DNA of 64,000 bases, from contig NZ_VZDQ01000011.1 in NCBI RefSeq assembly GCF_009602435.1, positions 434,001 to 498,000 of the forward strand. The letters run 5' to 3'. This DNA comes from Sediminibacillus terrae (lineage in GTDB: Bacteria; Bacillota; Bacilli; Bacillales; Amphibacillaceae). This document shows, in pieces, positions 28,714 to 37,850 of the stretch (position 1 is the stretch's first letter; each line of letters begins with the position of its first letter). Position numbers and translations under genes: made by a program. The notes beneath the pieces were generated by a model, which searched no databases, was not told the DNA's origin, and was given only the letters and a program-made list of their open reading frames with translations.

Positions 28714-30945
28714 TTAGCTTCTATTTTCCTGACTTTGAGCATCTGTTTTTTTCCATAAAGCCCCTGGCCAGAACGCATAGTTGCCGAGCACTGTCGTAAT
28801 AGCAGGCACGAGAAGCGGCCTGACGATAAAGGTATCCAGCAACACGCCGATGGCGGTTACGACTCCAAACTGAACCAGCACCTGCATCGGCATCACAGCT
28901 AATACCGAAAATGTCCCTGCCAAAATAAGACCTGCGGATGTGATGACACTGCTGGTCTCGCCTACCCCTTCAGCAATTGCCTGTTTTAAAGGCATCCGTT
29001 TCCGGTTTCTCCAAATACTCGATATCATAAAAATGTTGTAATCCCCGCCGAGTGCTACAAGGAAGACAAAGGCATACAACGGGATAAGACCTTGCATCGC
29101 CGGTTCATCCATGCCGTAATGGATAATCAGCCAACCCAACCCCAAGGCGGAGAAGAAGGACAAAACAACCGTCAACAATAAATAAGTCATTGCAACAATC
29201 GAACGCAAATATACCAGCAGTAAAATAGCGATGATTATCAGGATGACCGGAATAATGATATTTTGATCACGGCTGGTTATTTGTTCGGTGTCAAATAGAT
29301 TTGCTGTTTCTCCGCCAAGCCAGACACGATCACCGGCATTTTCCACACCCGCCTGTTCCAAAACGTCCACAACGCCCTCCTTCAAATCCGGAATCATGGC
29401 CACGGCTTCAGAAGAGTATGGATCGATGGATAACGTGATGGAGTAATGAACGAAATTCCCATTGTTCTCACTAAATGTCGGATCACTTACCTCCGCGACA
29501 TTCTCCATTCCAGCCAATACCGATTGCATTTCATCCATCCCTCCATCGGCCTCGACGATCATGTCGACTGGGGCAATTTCTCCTGGTGGATAGTGTTCAG
29601 CAATTAGAGCAAAACCTTCCCGTGAGGGCATATCATCCGGAAAAGAATCCAGCACGCCATACGTGTAGTCGATTTTTGGAACGAATGTTGCCAATCCGCC
29701 CAAGATGAGAAGACAGACAGTAATGAGTGCCCAGGGCTTCTCCGTAACCAGTCGTCCTGCCGCTTTACTGAATTTGCTTCTCGTTTTTGGCTGCCGCACT
29801 GGTTTTCCTTTTTTCTCTGTTAATTCCTTCACCATCTTATCTGTTCTTGGTATGAATGGGAAGAAGGCTGTTCTGCCGAAGATGGCCAAAATTGCCGGAA
29901 GCAAGGTTAGCACTGCAAGGCACATAATCACGATAGCAAGACTGAATGGAACAGCAAAACGGTCGTAAGAGGCATACTGTGCCAGTGACAGAGTCAATAA
30001 TCCGATTGCCGTAGTAAGTGCACTCATCATGATGGCGCCACCAGAATTGGCAATCGCCAGCTGCAGTGCCTTATATTTATTGGCCTCCAATTGCAGTTCG
30101 TCCCGGTAACGGGAAACAAGGAACAAACAGTAATCTGTTCCGGCTCCGAATAACAGGACAGTCATGATGGATACTGCCTGTGCATCGACGACAATCCAGC
30201 CTCGACTAGCAAAGAAACCTAGCAATGGACTGATCAATCCATATGCAAAACCAACTCCTATCAGCGGAACAACCGCCAATATTGGGGAACGGTATAACAC
30301 AATCAGCAACACCAACACCAATAAGACAGTCGCAATCAACAAAGTCACATCCGCCTGGCTGAACAACGCGGTGGTATCCGTCTGAATGCCTGCCGGGCCG
30401 GTAAATCTTACGTGAAGCCCTTCAGAGTCGATGTCTTTTTCAAAGACCTGCTTCTCCGAGCGGTCACTTATACGTTTCTGCAAACTGTCCATCGCCGATT
30501 GAAGCTCATCTGTAGAAGCTTCCTCCTTGAAAAATATCGGAGTCGTCAGTGCCATTTCATCTTCAGAGGCCGCACCTTGCAATGCAGGTACCGGCATTTC
30601 TCCGAACGGCGGAATCATCTTTTGATTTTCGAGCGGGTTATCTTCCAAATCGCCAAACAAAGATATTACAGATGAAAAATCTTTGTCTGTCAATCCGCCA
30701 TCTCTGTACCATACAACAAGTAACGGAACACCAGAATCATCAGGAAACTGTTCGTCAGAAAGCGTGGCGGCTTTTTCCGACATCGCGTCTTCCGGTAACA
30801 GATTATTCGATCCTGTTTCTTCTTCATTCACTTGCGGCCACACCATCGATACTACTGCCACAAGCGCAATCCATATCACCACGGTCAACCATCTGGTTTT
30901 TATGCCAGCTGCCGCTTTGCCTAACCATTCCAGAAATTTATTCAT
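28714..30945 (-). CDS. MMPL family RND-type exporter (YdfJ/YdgH-like)
   Basis: A proton-driven membrane exporter of 743 residues with two repeats of one helix, a large extracytoplasmic loop and five to six helices. Typical MMPL signatures are GAGTDYCLFLVSRYRDEL in the first half and VALGGDYNIFMISSIWRNRK in the second. Substrates in this family are drugs, lipids or surfactants; here unknown. The open frame extends to 31014, but the ATG at 30945 has GAAGGGG upstream and starts the typical MNKFLEWLGK. It is divergent from a TetR regulator, which probably represses it. Confidence 0.92.
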   Translation of the reverse strand: MNKFLEWLGKAAAGIKTRWLTVVIWIALVAVVSMVWPQVNEEETGSNNLLPEDAMSEKAATLSDEQFPDDSGVPLLVVWYRDGGLTDKDFSSVISLFGDLEDNPLENQKMIPPFGEMPVPALQGAASEDEMALTTPIFFKEEASTDELQSAMDSLQKRISDRSEKQVFEKDIDSEGLHVRFTGPAGIQTDTTALFSQADVTLLIATVLLVLVLLIVLYRSPILAVVPLIGVGFAYGLISPLLGFFASRGWIVVDAQAVSIMTVLLFGAGTDYCLFLVSRYRDELQLEANKYKALQLAIANSGGAIMMSALTTAIGLLTLSLAQYASYDRFAVPFSLAIVIMCLAVLTLLPAILAIFGRTAFFPFIPRTDKMVKELTEKKGKPVRQPKTRSKFSKAAGRLVTEKPWALITVCLLILGGLATFVPKIDYTYGVLDSFPDDMPSREGFALIAEHYPPGEIAPVDMIVEADGGMDEMQSVLAGMENVAEVSDPTFSENNGNFVHYSITLSIDPYSSEAVAMIPDLKEGVVDVLEQAGVENAGDRVWLGGETANLFDTEQITSRDQNIIIPVILIIIAILLLVYLRSIVAMTYLLLTVVLSFFSALGLGWLIIHYGMDEPAMQGLIPLYAFVFLVALGGDYNIFMISSIWRNRKRMPLKQAIAEGVGETSSVITSAGLILAGTFSVLAVMPMQVLVQFGVVTAIGVLLDTFIVRPLLVPAITTVLGNYAFWPGALWKKTDAQSQENRS

Positions 30946-30985
30946 GCAATCCCCTTCTCCGGTTGAAAGATAACTACTGCATACA

Positions 30986-31053
30986 ATTATATATACTGGT
31001 AAGTTAATTTTCAATCAAGAGTAAATTTCTTATTGAAAAACTTATGGTATACT
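30986..31053. promoter_or_regulatory. overlapping divergent promoters and operator of the MMPL/TetR pair
   Basis: Minus strand: TTGAAA (31009-31014) and TATAAT (30986-30991), 17 bases apart, drive the exporter. Plus strand: an extended -10 TGGTATACT (31045-31053) can drive tetR. An imperfect inverted repeat, AAGTTAATTTTCAAT (31001-31015) with ATTGAAAAACTT (31032-31043), covers the exporter -35 and is the candidate operator. Confidence 0.6.
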
Positions 31054-31088
31054 TGCAAAAAGTAAAAAGAAACAAGGAGAGAACGAAA

Positions 31089-31718
31089 TTGACCGCGAAT
31101 AACCAACGGCCGCTGGGAAGACCGCGTGCAAGTGACCGAAAACAACCGACAACCGACATCATCCTCCAGGCAGCCATCGAGCTTTTTTTGACCAATGGTT
31201 ATCAGGAGGTATCCGTGGACGACGTAGCCAGGGCCGCCAACGTCACCAAAGCTACCGTTTATTATTACTATCCAAGCAAGGCAGCCTTGTTTACAGAAAC
31301 CATCGTACAACTAATGAACCGGATTCATGGGCAAATCCAAGGGATTTTACAGAAAAATATTCCTTTGCGCGAACGCCTGTTGGAAATTGCCGAAGCACAC
31401 TTGACTGCCACGTTCGATATTGACTTAGACAGTTTCATGCGGGAGACAAAAAATACTTTATCAGAAGAACAAACCGTCAGAATGCAAAAGGCCGAGGAAC
31501 ACTTATATAAATCGATTGAACAAGCATTGACAGAGGCAGTAGACAAAGGAGAAATATCCACCATCCATCCTACTTTTGCCGCCCATGCCTATGTAGCATT
31601 GCTCCGGGTCGGCAACTATCGCGATCGGAATGGCAACGGCATATTTCTGACGACAACGGAAGCTGCAGAACAGATTATTGATTTCTTCTGGAATGGTTTA
31701 AATCCAGAGAAAGACTAA
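31089..31718 (+). CDS. TetR family repressor
   Basis: A DNA-binding regulator of 209 residues. The N-terminal TetR HTH is at about residues 22-68 (VDDVARAANVTKATVYYYYPSK); the C-terminal helical part would bind an inducer. I start at TTG 31089 because AAGGAGAG lies eight bases before it; the open frame goes back to 31044 with no site. Divergent from the MMPL exporter with a shared operator, so it very likely represses the exporter and itself. Confidence 0.88.
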   Translation: MTANNQRPLGRPRASDRKQPTTDIILQAAIELFLTNGYQEVSVDDVARAANVTKATVYYYYPSKAALFTETIVQLMNRIHGQIQGILQKNIPLRERLLEIAEAHLTATFDIDLDSFMRETKNTLSEEQTVRMQKAEEHLYKSIEQALTEAVDKGEISTIHPTFAAHAYVALLRVGNYRDRNGNGIFLTTTEAAEQIIDFFWNGLNPEKD

Positions 31719-31864
31719 CGTACATGGTTACAGATTAATTTTTTTATAGATGAGTGTGGAGACGGAATTCTCGTTTTAAAAAGAGATAGCACCGACTTGT
31801 AGTCTTTTACGATTAAAATTTGAAAGCTTCCAGAAGCACTCCTCCTTCTCTGCGAGTAGATAGC

Positions 31865-31902
31865 AAAAAACCAGTCAACTTTAACAGTTGACTGGTTTTT
31901 TC
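31865..31902. terminator. bidirectional terminator, tetR / MFS
   Basis: The stem AAAACCAGTCAACT / AGTTGACTGGTTTT with T-runs on both sides lies between the convergent tetR and MFS genes. Confidence 0.92.
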
Positions 31903-31914
31903 ATTTTTTAGCAT

Positions 31915-33339
31915 TTAAGCTTGCTCTGTCCCCTCTTCCACAGAAGGACGGGAATTTTTGATAAAGAATGACAGGATAAGCCCGAGTATGGCAGTGACAC
32001 CCGCCACGATAAAGGAAACGTTCACTCCATGGACAGCGCCATCGATGCCATTTTCAGGCTGGATATTATTGGTCATAACCGTTACCAGGAGCGCTGTACC
32101 GACAGCTCCTGCCACCTGACGCATCGTATTGTTCATGGCGGTTCCATGTGGAATCAAATGCGGCGGCAGTTGATTCAAGCCAGCCGTCGTCACCGGCATC
32201 ATGACCATCGCTACACCAAGCATTCTGACTGCATTGACCGTTGCCAGGTAGGTAAAGGTCGTTTCAGCTGTTAAATTCGTAAACATGAAAGTAGTGACAA
32301 CCAAATCGGTTAGACCGATAATGGCCAGCCACTTGGCACCGAATTTATCGAACAGCCTTCCCATAACCGGGTTCATTACCCCCATCAATAAAGCACCCGG
32401 CAGAAGCATAAGCCCTGATTCAAAGGCAGTATAGCCAAGCATATTCTGCATGAGTAGCGGCAAGATAACCGCTCCGCCAATCATGGCGATAAAGACGATC
32501 ATACCAAGAGCTGTAGTAATCGTAAACATCTTGTGTTTAAACACTTTGAACTGGAGAATCGGTTGTTTAAGCTTCGATTGACGATTGATGAAGAAGTATA
32601 AGCTTATCGCACCGACAATCATCGATATTACTACTTGATAGCTTGTCCAGCCGCTGTTACCGGCAGTACTGAATCCATATAACAGACCGCCGAATCCTAA
32701 CGAGGAAAGTATAATCGACAAGACATCGACCTTTGGATTCTTTTGTTCGGTTACATTTTTCAGAATAAAGTAAGAAACAATCAAATCAATCACGATAATC
32801 GGGAAGATAACATAAAACAAGCTTCTCCACGGATAATTTTCCACTAGCCATCCGGATAGCGTCGGACCGATTGCCGGCGCAAAAGCAATAACCAATCCAA
32901 ACATTCCCATCGCGGTTCCGCGCCGCTCCACAGGGAATATCAAAAACAAGATGGTCTGCATCAACGGCATGATGATACCTGCTCCGGATGCTTGCAGGAC
33001 TCTGCCGACCATCAGAGTCGTAAAGCCAGGGGCGAATGCGCAAATTATTGTACCTAGTCCAAAAAGCCCCATGGCAGTAAAGAATAATTTACGCGTGGTA
33101 AATCGTTCAATTAAAAAAGCGGTAACTGGAATCATAATTCCGTTTACCAGCATGAAAATGGACTGCAGCCACTGGGCAGTATTTGCATTCAAATCCAAAT
33201 CCCTCATGATGTGCGGCAAAGCAGTCGCTAACAAGGTTTGGTTCAATATAGCAGCAAACGCTCCGGATATCAGCACGATCATCAACGGGATTTTATTGAT
33301 ACTTTGCGGAGAGGATGCTGCGTTTTGACTTTCAACCAT
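31915..33339 (-). CDS. multidrug efflux MFS transporter, DHA2 (EmrB/QacA/LmrB) type
   Basis: A 474-residue proton antiporter with 14 predicted helices. Signatures are NQTLLATALPHIMRDL at helix 1, TAQWLQSIFMLVNGIMIP, and motif C-like SGAGIIMPLMQ. It is divergent from a second, longer TetR-type regulator, and the gap holds two identical-core palindromes. Drug or toxicant export is likely; the substrate is unknown. ATG start with AAGAAGGAAT upstream. Confidence 0.92.
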   Translation of the reverse strand: MVESQNAASSPQSINKIPLMIVLISGAFAAILNQTLLATALPHIMRDLDLNANTAQWLQSIFMLVNGIMIPVTAFLIERFTTRKLFFTAMGLFGLGTIICAFAPGFTTLMVGRVLQASGAGIIMPLMQTILFLIFPVERRGTAMGMFGLVIAFAPAIGPTLSGWLVENYPWRSLFYVIFPIIVIDLIVSYFILKNVTEQKNPKVDVLSIILSSLGFGGLLYGFSTAGNSGWTSYQVVISMIVGAISLYFFINRQSKLKQPILQFKVFKHKMFTITTALGMIVFIAMIGGAVILPLLMQNMLGYTAFESGLMLLPGALLMGVMNPVMGRLFDKFGAKWLAIIGLTDLVVTTFMFTNLTAETTFTYLATVNAVRMLGVAMVMMPVTTAGLNQLPPHLIPHGTAMNNTMRQVAGAVGTALLVTVMTNNIQPENGIDGAVHGVNVSFIVAGVTAILGLILSFFIKNSRPSVEEGTEQA

Positions 33340-33481
33340 AGTATTCCTTCTTTCTTATTAAGATAAAATTAGTTCATAGGAAGTTGCTTTATGTCTGATT
33401 GTCGCTGAATAAAAAATCAGGACAGTGAAAATCATTAAGAAGCTTTTACTTCACCATAAAATTCGGTCACTTGAGACATTC

Positions 33482-33571
33482 TATACCAGTGGTATAATTA
33501 AATCAAGGGTTTTGAAATAATAAATAGACAGCCTTAATATATAAGCTTTTATAAAATATACCAATGGTATA
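33482..33571. promoter_or_regulatory. two TATACCA-N-TGGTATA operators overlapping promoters
   Basis: Perfect 15-bp palindromes lie at 33482-33496 (central G) and 33557-33571 (central A), centres 75 bp apart. Each runs into TATAAT. The first overlaps a plus-strand promoter with TTGAGA 16 bases upstream of TATAAT; the second gives an extended -10 TGGTATAAT just before tetR. Most likely sites for the neighbouring TetR protein. Confidence 0.8.
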
Positions 33572-33589
33572 ATTTTCTGGAGGAATTAT

Positions 33590-34489
33590 ATGAGTGATCG
33601 AAAAAAACAAGTAATCGACAGCGCCTTGCAGCTGTTTATCGAAAAAGGAATAGAGCAAACTTCGCTTCAAGACATCATAACGAGGGCCGGTATATCCAAA
33701 GGCACTTTCTATAATTATTTTGCCTCAAAAAATGAGTGCGTACTCGTCATTTTAGAAAGGGCCCGTTATGAAGCAAGTCTACAGCGACAGGAAATGCTGG
33801 CCGGTAAAGACCCGGCTGATATCGAATTGTTGATCCAGCAAATATCGGTTCTTTTAAATATCAACCACCAGCAAAACCTTATCGCTGTGTACAATTCGAT
33901 CCTTCATTCCGGGGATAAAGAATTGAAAAAAATGATTTCCCTGCATCGCCTTCATGAGCATGAATGGCTGGCTGAGCGGTTTACAGATGTTTTCGGGGAA
34001 GCAGTCCGGCCCTATTCATATGAAGCAGCTGTGCTTTTTTACGGAATGATGCAGCACATTTCCATTACATGGCGAATGACCCATGATGCCGCGCTCGATC
34101 CGATAAAAGCAGCCAGGACGATCATTCTCTATATTAAAGAAATCATTCCTGTAATGGTAAGAGAAAACACTGCACTTCTGGATTTGGAAGCGATGGAAAT
34201 GTTGAAGAATAAAATTGAAATTCATAGGGTACCGAAAGGGGACATTCTCCACTTATTAGGAAGGTTGAGACAGGATATCTCGACAAAGCAAACACCGAAA
34301 AACATGCTCGATTTAGCTGATGTCTTGTTTGAAGAACTTTCTGCCGATGATATCCGAATTGCGGTTGTGGAATCACTGCTGCGGCCGTTTTATAAGGCTT
34401 TCGAGGATACCCCTTTTGCCAATGAAGCAAGAGAAATCGCAGCTAAAACTAGCCAATATTTAAAATCTAAAACGAAGCAGACAAATTGA
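33590..34489 (+). CDS. TetR/AcrR family regulator, long form
   Basis: A regulator of 299 residues, about 100 longer than usual TetR proteins. The HTH is at about residues 8-52 (TSLQDIITRAGISKGTFYNYFASK). The ligand domain is followed by an extra C-terminal helical region (about residues 200-299). ATG start behind TGGAGG. Divergent from the DHA2 efflux pump, with two palindromic operators between, so repression of the pump and of itself is inferred. Confidence 0.88.
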   Translation: MSDRKKQVIDSALQLFIEKGIEQTSLQDIITRAGISKGTFYNYFASKNECVLVILERARYEASLQRQEMLAGKDPADIELLIQQISVLLNINHQQNLIAVYNSILHSGDKELKKMISLHRLHEHEWLAERFTDVFGEAVRPYSYEAAVLFYGMMQHISITWRMTHDAALDPIKAARTIILYIKEIIPVMVRENTALLDLEAMEMLKNKIEIHRVPKGDILHLLGRLRQDISTKQTPKNMLDLADVLFEELSADDIRIAVVESLLRPFYKAFEDTPFANEAREIAAKTSQYLKSKTKQTN

Positions 34490-34565
34490 ATGCTGCACAT
34501 GCTTTTCAGTTTAAATCGTGGATAAAAGATGGAATTCAGCAATAGTTACAAATACAAACAGCAGA

Positions 34566-34602
34566 AAAACCCGTTTGGCATCTTTTGCTCAAACGGGTTT
34601 TA
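34566..34602. terminator. bidirectional terminator
   Basis: An 11-bp perfect stem (34567-34577 with 34590-34600), loop of 12, between convergent tetR and SEDS genes. Confidence 0.85.
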
Positions 34603-34609
34603 GTATTCA

Positions 34610-35842
34610 CTATTCTTTGATTGCATGGAAAGTCGATGTTCTTCGATAAACACTGAGCACGAGTCCAAGCATGATAGCATTAAATACTATCGGATAAGAC
34701 CCATAGCTGATGAATGGCAGCGGTACCCCCACAAGAGGGAAAATCCCCAAAATCATACCCAAGTTGTAGAATGTTTGAAAGGCAAGCAAAGTGATTGCAC
34801 CGCCAATCAGTACTTTTCCTAATGGATCATTGACACGCGGGAAAATGAAAAGCATTCTTACCAGAAGTCCAAAAAGCACGATTACAGTGAATAATCCGGT
34901 CAGCCAACCAAACTGTTGAATGATGGTAACAAGGGCTAAATCCGTATGAGCTTCCGGCACACCTGCAGCTTGATCCCCTCCCATCCCCAGCCAATTTGCA
35001 TGGGTAAATACTTCTTGAATATTGGAATAAACAAACGTTTTTTCTTGCGTGTATTCCCCTGGGAGATATGTTTTTAAGCGTGTTGCTAAACCGATAACCA
35101 GTCCAACTGCACCCATCAGGAGCAAATATATTTTGTTAGGTCGAGCCGTATCAGCCCACACAACCATACCTATAAGAATAAGTGTATAGAGAAGCATCGC
35201 CAAAATATTTCCGATAAACGCAAACATCAAAAATGGAATCAGATAGAGAATGCAAAGGACAAGTCCATTCATTCTTTTATCCCTTAAAAACCCTGTCCAG
35301 CTAATGAAAAAGAACGGAATCGTGTCCAGAATGTTAAAAGCGAGCGGCCCCAGTTCGACATAAGGGAAGCCGTTTACGTAAGCAGTTGAAAAAAGGAATA
35401 AAAGGAATGACAAAAACAGTCCGCCAAGATAACTTGCCCATCGGAATTTGACTATTTTGGAATAGTTAAACAGCATCAGTCCACCTGTGATCACTAATCC
35501 AAATATTGCATAGATAATTTTATGTGGCACGAACCCCAAATTTCCGCCTATCGCCATCAAAGGTAAAAAGCCTAAACAGAGAGCCATGATAAATAGAACT
35601 GCGATCCACCAATCAACTTTGGGGCGGTGAAGTTTTTTCAATTCTTTCCCTAGCGGAACAGGATTCCCCATTTGTGCAACCGCTTTTTCTTCTGCATCCT
35701 TTTCGTCCATTCCTGATGTTATAAAACGTTGTTTCTCTTTATCGATATGGTATTCCAGCTCAGTCACAATCATTTTTCGGACAGACGGTGATTTTATCTC
35801 TTTTCCAACGGTTTCAAGAAAAATTTTCTTGCTGTTATTCAT
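34610..35842 (-). CDS. SEDS family protein (FtsW/RodA/SpoVE) with N-terminal HAAS-like domain
   Basis: 410 residues. Residues 1-75 form a soluble helical domain like the HAAS/permease-prefix domains often encoded beside PadR regulators. The rest has about ten helices of the SEDS peptidoglycan glycosyltransferase family. The essential Asp is kept in AHTDLALV (equivalent of the HTDF loop), and the GVPLPFISYGS signature is intact, so activity as a lipid II polymerase is plausible. No partner class B PBP lies nearby. The start overlaps the PadR stop by eight bases; third gene of a sigma-PadR-SEDS operon. Confidence 0.88.
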   Translation of the reverse strand: MNNSKKIFLETVGKEIKSPSVRKMIVTELEYHIDKEKQRFITSGMDEKDAEEKAVAQMGNPVPLGKELKKLHRPKVDWWIAVLFIMALCLGFLPLMAIGGNLGFVPHKIIYAIFGLVITGGLMLFNYSKIVKFRWASYLGGLFLSFLLFLFSTAYVNGFPYVELGPLAFNILDTIPFFFISWTGFLRDKRMNGLVLCILYLIPFLMFAFIGNILAMLLYTLILIGMVVWADTARPNKIYLLLMGAVGLVIGLATRLKTYLPGEYTQEKTFVYSNIQEVFTHANWLGMGGDQAAGVPEAHTDLALVTIIQQFGWLTGLFTVIVLFGLLVRMLFIFPRVNDPLGKVLIGGAITLLAFQTFYNLGMILGIFPLVGVPLPFISYGSYPIVFNAIMLGLVLSVYRRTSTFHAIKE

Positions 35843-36260
35843 TAACTGTCACTTCCAGCCATACCTTCAAATCACCCTGTTTATAACTGTTTTTTTCCAT
35901 TCTTTCCAAAAGGCGCTTTCCTCTCTGGTTTAATCGATACCGTTTTTCTCTCCGCTCACTCCAATTGGCTGCCAAATGACCTTTTAGCTCCAGTCGATGG
36001 AGCGTGGTGTAAAGAAATCCTTCGTTACTATCGAATTTTTTTATTCCCCTTGCCCTGAGTAGTTTTGCTAGTTCAACACCTGTCTTCTCTTGAACAAGCA
36101 GCTGTAATACAGCCCGGAAAACATCCTCCTCTTTCTCCCCTTCTTTTTCTATTACCTGGAAGACGGCACTTCTGTGACGTTCCGAAAAGTCCAAATCCTT
36201 GAAAATCGTTTTGTCCATTGTGTTTTTCAATTTACTCAACCTTTTCTCCAATTTGCTCAC
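35835..36260 (-). CDS. PadR family transcriptional regulator
   Basis: 141 residues. The N-terminal 55 residues are extra to the usual PadR-s form; the winged helix follows with GVELAKLLRARG and the wing EGFLYTTLHRLELKGHL. It starts with GTG inside the GTGA that ends the upstream sigma gene and overlaps the SEDS gene downstream, so all three are translationally coupled. PadR proteins are usually repressors and here probably control this operon. Confidence 0.85.
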   Translation of the reverse strand: MSKLEKRLSKLKNTMDKTIFKDLDFSERHRSAVFQVIEKEGEKEEDVFRAVLQLLVQEKTGVELAKLLRARGIKKFDSNEGFLYTTLHRLELKGHLAANWSERREKRYRLNQRGKRLLERMEKNSYKQGDLKVWLEVTVNE

Positions 36261-36787
36261 CCCTCTAATTTTTTTCGCAGCAATTTTCTTGCTTTTCTTA
36301 ATCGTGTCTTCACGGTATTTAGATTTTTCCCGGTTACCATCGATACTTCCTTTAACGATAAATCCTCATAATAAAACAAATAAATGACCTCTCTGTATTT
36401 CACTGGCAGTTCCATGACGACAACCATTAGCTCCCGATCCTCACTGTTCTGAATCACTGTATTCTCTACATCATCTTGGTTGGTGACCTTCTGAAAATAT
36501 TCATACCCATCGGTGAAAACATTTCTGGTATACCAACTCTTTAAAAAATCTTTGCAATGATTGATGGCGATCCTCCATAGCCAAGTCTTCAGTTTTGATT
36601 TTCCATCGTATGTATCAAGCTTCTGGTAACACTTAATAAAGATTTCCTGTGTCAAATCCTCAGCAGCTGCTTTGTTCTTCACATAAGAAAAAACAAGCTG
36701 TAATATATCTTGTCCATGATTTTGCATAAGTTGATCGATGACTTTTTCTTTATCCTCTATGACATCTTCTGCTACGTACTCTTCCAA
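36257..36787 (-). CDS. ECF-type RNA polymerase sigma factor
   Basis: 176 residues with region 2 (AAEDLTQEIFIKCYQKLDTYDG, around residues 45-70, plus KLKTWLWRIAINHCKDFLK) and region 4 (LPVKYREVIYLFYYEDLSLKEVS). No anti-sigma gene follows; instead PadR and HAAS-SEDS genes do. The frame opens at GTG 36796 but AGGGAGG is spaced correctly (eight bases) only for TTG 36787, which I use. Envelope stress is the usual theme for such sigmas; this one is not assignable to a named Bacillus ECF. Confidence 0.88.
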   Translation of the reverse strand: MEEYVAEDVIEDKEKVIDQLMQNHGQDILQLVFSYVKNKAAAEDLTQEIFIKCYQKLDTYDGKSKLKTWLWRIAINHCKDFLKSWYTRNVFTDGYEYFQKVTNQDDVENTVIQNSEDRELMVVVMELPVKYREVIYLFYYEDLSLKEVSMVTGKNLNTVKTRLRKARKLLRKKLEG

Positions 36788-36855
36788 TTTGATCACCTCC
36801 CTGTTAGTTAGACGAGAAACATAAAGGCAAGGTTTTTGTTTTTCTCAGTATAAAC

Positions 36856-36894
36856 AAAAAAGAGGCTTCCTCAGTAAAGGAATGCCTCTTTTTC
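36856..36894 (-). terminator. terminator of the GNAT gene
   Basis: AAAAAGAGGC / GCCTCTTTTT arms (36857-36893) with a bulge; T-runs on both strands. Confidence 0.85.
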
Positions 36895-36913
36895 GCTAAT
36901 ACTTATATGCTGT

Positions 36914-37408
36914 TCAATACAACCAATAGATAGAGTCATCTGTTTGTACCGTCCGTTCAAAACCTATCTTCTCCAATACACGGATGGAAGGAGCATTGTC
37001 GGGATCACAACTGGCCATCACCTTTTTCACCCCGGGCTGTGTGAGTCCCCATGCCACCATTGCTTTTCCCATTTCTGTAGCAAACCCTTTCCCCCGGCTA
37101 CTCGGAATGATACTGTAACCTAAATCAATCACCCCTTCTTCGTTTGGCCCTCCTTTAAATCCCATATCGCCTACAATCCTATTGTTCGTTTTATCGACTA
37201 TCAATCCTTCCCATTCATTTTCGGAAGGAACCTTACGGAAGCGCTCAATTTTATATGGAAATAGGTTTTTATAGACTTCCAACGGCCACTCGGCTCCTGT
37301 TTCGAACGGAACTATTCGTTTAAGCTCTTGTCCTCCTTTTAACACGGCCTCCATCATATCTGCCGTCAACGTATGCATTTCCAACCGCTCCGTTTTAAAT
37401 TCTGGCAT
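36914..37408 (-). CDS. GNAT family N-acetyltransferase (RimJ/RimL-like)
   Basis: 164 residues, GNAT fold. It starts with the RimJ/L-type FKTERLEMHTLT; the acetyl-CoA P-loop is in IIPSSRGKGFATEMGKAM. ATG start behind AAGGGAG. Target unknown; members modify protein N termini, antibiotics or small amines. Single gene with its own terminator. Confidence 0.88.
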   Translation of the reverse strand: MPEFKTERLEMHTLTADMMEAVLKGGQELKRIVPFETGAEWPLEVYKNLFPYKIERFRKVPSENEWEGLIVDKTNNRIVGDMGFKGGPNEEGVIDLGYSIIPSSRGKGFATEMGKAMVAWGLTQPGVKKVMASCDPDNAPSIRVLEKIGFERTVQTDDSIYWLY

Positions 37409-37560
37409 ATGTATATCTCCCTTTCTTTGAGTCTATCGACTATCTATTGTGTTTGCAAAGCAGGATAAACCACTTATTACACCACAAATTCCATTGTTGT
37501 ACCAATCAGACAATTATACAATCCCATATTCTATATTATACTCACTAAAGGAGGATGCCT

Positions 37561-37779
37561 ATGATTTGTTCTACCTGGCAGCCACGCTGGAGAGACATAT
37601 GCCAGCCGTCTTGCCAGCCATGCTGCCCGACGCCGCCAGAGCCAGAACCCGAACCAGAACAACCTGATGGAGGTTGGGGTTTGATTACCATTATCATTCT
37701 GGCACTTTTCATTTTGTTGCTAGCCATCTTATTTGGCATAATCAGCTTTGGGACAGGGCTAATCTGCCGTAAGTGCTAA
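37561..37779 (+). CDS. small Cys/Pro/Glu-rich single-span membrane protein
   Basis: 72 residues. The first 25 are rich in Cys, Trp and Pro (CQPSCQPCCPTPP), then a Pro-Glu repeat (EPEPEPE), Gly-Trp-Gly, and a hydrophobic helix of about 25 residues ending in CRKC. AAAGGAGG abuts an ATG at 37555, so the ATG at 37561, six bases away, is the start. The helix resembles those of YjcZ-type small sporulation proteins, but I do not claim membership. Seven Cys suggest metal or disulfide chemistry. Confidence 0.7.
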   Translation: MICSTWQPRWRDICQPSCQPCCPTPPEPEPEPEQPDGGWGLITIIILALFILLLAILFGIISFGTGLICRKC

Positions 37780-37784
37780 GAATA

Positions 37785-37817
37785 AGGAAAGGAAGCTTCT
37801 TAACTGCTTCCTTTCTA
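37785..37817 (+). terminator. hairpin after the small membrane protein gene
   Basis: AGGAAAGGAAGC pairs with GCTTCCTTTCT; the following T-run is poor, so termination is uncertain. Confidence 0.5.
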
Positions 37818-37850
37818 AGAAATTATCCTCTCAAGAAGATTATCACCGAG

